Positions 62,941 through 64,000 of a DNA stretch of 64,000 nt are shown one piece after another (position 1 is the stretch's first letter; every line of letters begins with the position of its first letter). The position numbers and the translations under genes were made by a program. This DNA comes from Winslowiella arboricola (GTDB lineage Bacteria > Pseudomonadota > Gammaproteobacteria > Enterobacterales > Enterobacteriaceae), in NCBI RefSeq assembly GCF_025527015.1, contig NZ_JAODIM010000040.1, positions 62,001 through 126,000 of the forward strand. Reading direction: 5' to 3'. The notes beneath the pieces are model-generated. The model was not told where the DNA came from. It saw only the letters and a program-made list of their open reading frames with translations, and did not search any database.

Positions 62941-64000
62941 TTGATTACACATATTAGCCCTCTTGGCTCGATGGATTTGCTCTCGCAGCTGGAAGTCGAC
63001 ATGCTGAAGCGCACAGCCAGCAGTGACCTCTACCAGCTGTTTCGTAACTGTTCACTCGCCGTGCTTAATTCCGGAAGTCAAACCGACAGCAGCCATGAGC
63101 TGCTTTCACGTTTTGAAAGCTTTGATATCAATGTGCTGCGTCGCGAACGTGGCGTGAAACTGGAGCTGATTAATCCGCCGGAAGAAGCCTTCGTTGATGG
63201 CCGCATCATCCGCTCGCTCCAGGCTAACCTGTTTGCGGTGCTGCGTGATATTTTATTTGTAAATGGACAGATTACCCATGCCGAGCGCTTCCAGCATCTG
63301 AACCAGGAAGACTCCATCCATATCACCAACCTGGTGTTCTCGATTCTGCGCAATGCGCGCGCTCTGCATATAGGTGAAGAGCCAAATACCGTGGTGTGTT
63401 GGGGTGGACACTCAATTAACGCCACTGAATACCAGTATTGCCGCAATGTCGGCTCGCAACTGGGCCTGCGTGAACTGAATATCTGTACCGGCTGTGGTCC
63501 CGGCGTCATGGAAGCGCCAATGAAAGGCGCGGCGGTCGGCCATGCGCAACAGCGTTATCGCGACGGTCGCTTTATCGGCCTGACCGAGCCATCGATTATT
63601 GCCGCCGAGCCGCCTAACCCACTGGTCAATGAACTGATTATTATGCCGGACATTGAAAAGCGGCTGGAAGCCTTTGTGCGTATCGCCCATGGCATTATTA
63701 TTTTCCCCGGCGGCGTCGGCACTGCGGAAGAGTTCCTCTATCTGCTCGGCATTCTGATGAACCCGCAAAACCATGACCAGGTATTGCCACTGATCCTGAC
63801 CGGGCCGAAAGAGAGCGCCGACTATTTCCGCGTGCTGGACGAGTTTATTGTCAATACAGTGGGTGAAGAGGCGCGTCGTTACTACACCATTATTATTGAT
63901 GATGCGGCGGAAGTAGCGCGTCAGATGAAAAAAGCCATGCCGCGGGTGAAAGAGAACCGTCGTGAAACTGGCGATGCCTACAGCTTTAACTGGTCGATTC
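62941..64000 (+). CDS. ppnN: Pyrimidine/purine nucleotide 5'-monophosphate nucleosidase PpnN (3' part cut by window edge)
   Basis: Hydrolyses nucleotide monophosphates to base and ribose phosphate; in E. coli it binds and responds to (p)ppGpp. The frame starts at TTG 62941 with AAAGGAG upstream, giving [19 protein letters not shown], the E. coli start; 353 of about 454 residues are visible. The LOG-type Rossmann motif [15 protein letters not shown], and [22 protein letters not shown] are present. The C-terminal domain lies outside the window. The presence of relA in the same window gives a functional link through ppGpp. Confidence 0.95.
   Translation, partial: MITHISPLGSMDLLSQLEVDMLKRTASSDLYQLFRNCSLAVLNSGSQTDSSHELLSRFESFDINVLRRERGVKLELINPPEEAFVDGRIIRSLQANLFAVLRDILFVNGQITHAERFQHLNQEDSIHITNLVFSILRNARALHIGEEPNTVVCWGGHSINATEYQYCRNVGSQLGLRELNICTGCGPGVMEAPMKGAAVGHAQQRYRDGRFIGLTEPSIIAAEPPNPLVNELIIMPDIEKRLEAFVRIAHGIIIFPGGVGTAEEFLYLLGILMNPQNHDQVLPLILTGPKESADYFRVLDEFIVNTVGEEARRYYTIIIDDAAEVARQMKKAMPRVKENRRETGDAYSFNWSI

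Overview
The window is a contiguous piece of an enterobacterial chromosome. Its gene order follows the Escherichia coli map closely: alaS-recX-recA-pncC, mutS/rpoS-nlpD-pcm-surE-truD-ispF-ispD-ftsB-ygbE-cysCND, iap, cysHIJ, queD-queE, eno-pyrG-mazG-relA, barA, gud genes, yqcA-truC-yqcC-csrB-syd-queF-ppnN. The proteins resemble their E. coli counterparts without being identical. cysG sits inside the cysDNC operon and mazEF is absent between relA and mazG. I infer Erwiniaceae (Pantoea, Erwinia or a close relative), but the genus cannot be fixed without a database search. No rRNA, tRNA, CRISPR array, prophage or insertion sequence was seen.

Layout. 1-4.7 kb: alaS (cut by the window edge), recX, recA with a textbook LexA-controlled promoter, and pncC. 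4.8-14.1 kb is the accessory block: tam, a DapA-family aldolase, a lipoprotein hydrolase, yjdM, malS behind likely MalT boxes, a porin, a stand-alone flagellar hook gene flgE and, convergent to it, an FlhE-like gene. 14.5-23.7 kb: mutS facing rpoS-nlpD, then repair, housekeeping and isoprenoid genes down to ftsB. 23.9-26.2 kb: a polar amino acid ABC importer. 26.3-38.0 kb: the sulfate assimilation genes in two blocks, cysGDNC and cysJIH, separated by iap, a YciI-like gene and a FeeM-like acyltransferase gene. 38.3-45.9 kb: queD, queE, eno, pyrG, mazG and relA. 45.9-46.5 kb: decayed remains of rlmD. 46.5-49.3 kb: barA. 49.3-58.9 kb: doxX-like gene and a full D-glucarate/galactarate catabolic locus (gudP-gudX-gudD-garL-garR-garK, with garD divergent). 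59.0-64 kb: yqcA, truC, yqcC, the csrB small RNA, syd, queF and ppnN (cut by the edge).

How the genes work together. Sulfate is activated by CysDNC, reduced by CysH and CysJI, and CysG supplies the siroheme for CysI. GudP imports aldarates; GudD/GudX and GarD dehydrate them, GarL cleaves the product, GarR and GarK turn it into 2-phosphoglycerate, which Eno (also here) consumes. QueD, QueE and QueF are three enzymes of the queuosine precursor pathway. BarA and csrB are two ends of the BarA-UvrY-Csr circuit, and csrB carries two UvrY-like boxes upstream. RelA, RpoS with NlpD, RecA and CsrB make this a dense neighbourhood of global regulators.

The best leads are the rlmD pseudogene whose two ends and pieces of the middle can still be read, the isolated flgE/FlhE-like pair, a dispersed family of GC-rich palindromes (REP-like) in many intergenic gaps, the single-locus gud-gar arrangement, and the FeeM-like gene next to cysH. 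I found no clear previously undescribed multi-gene system.
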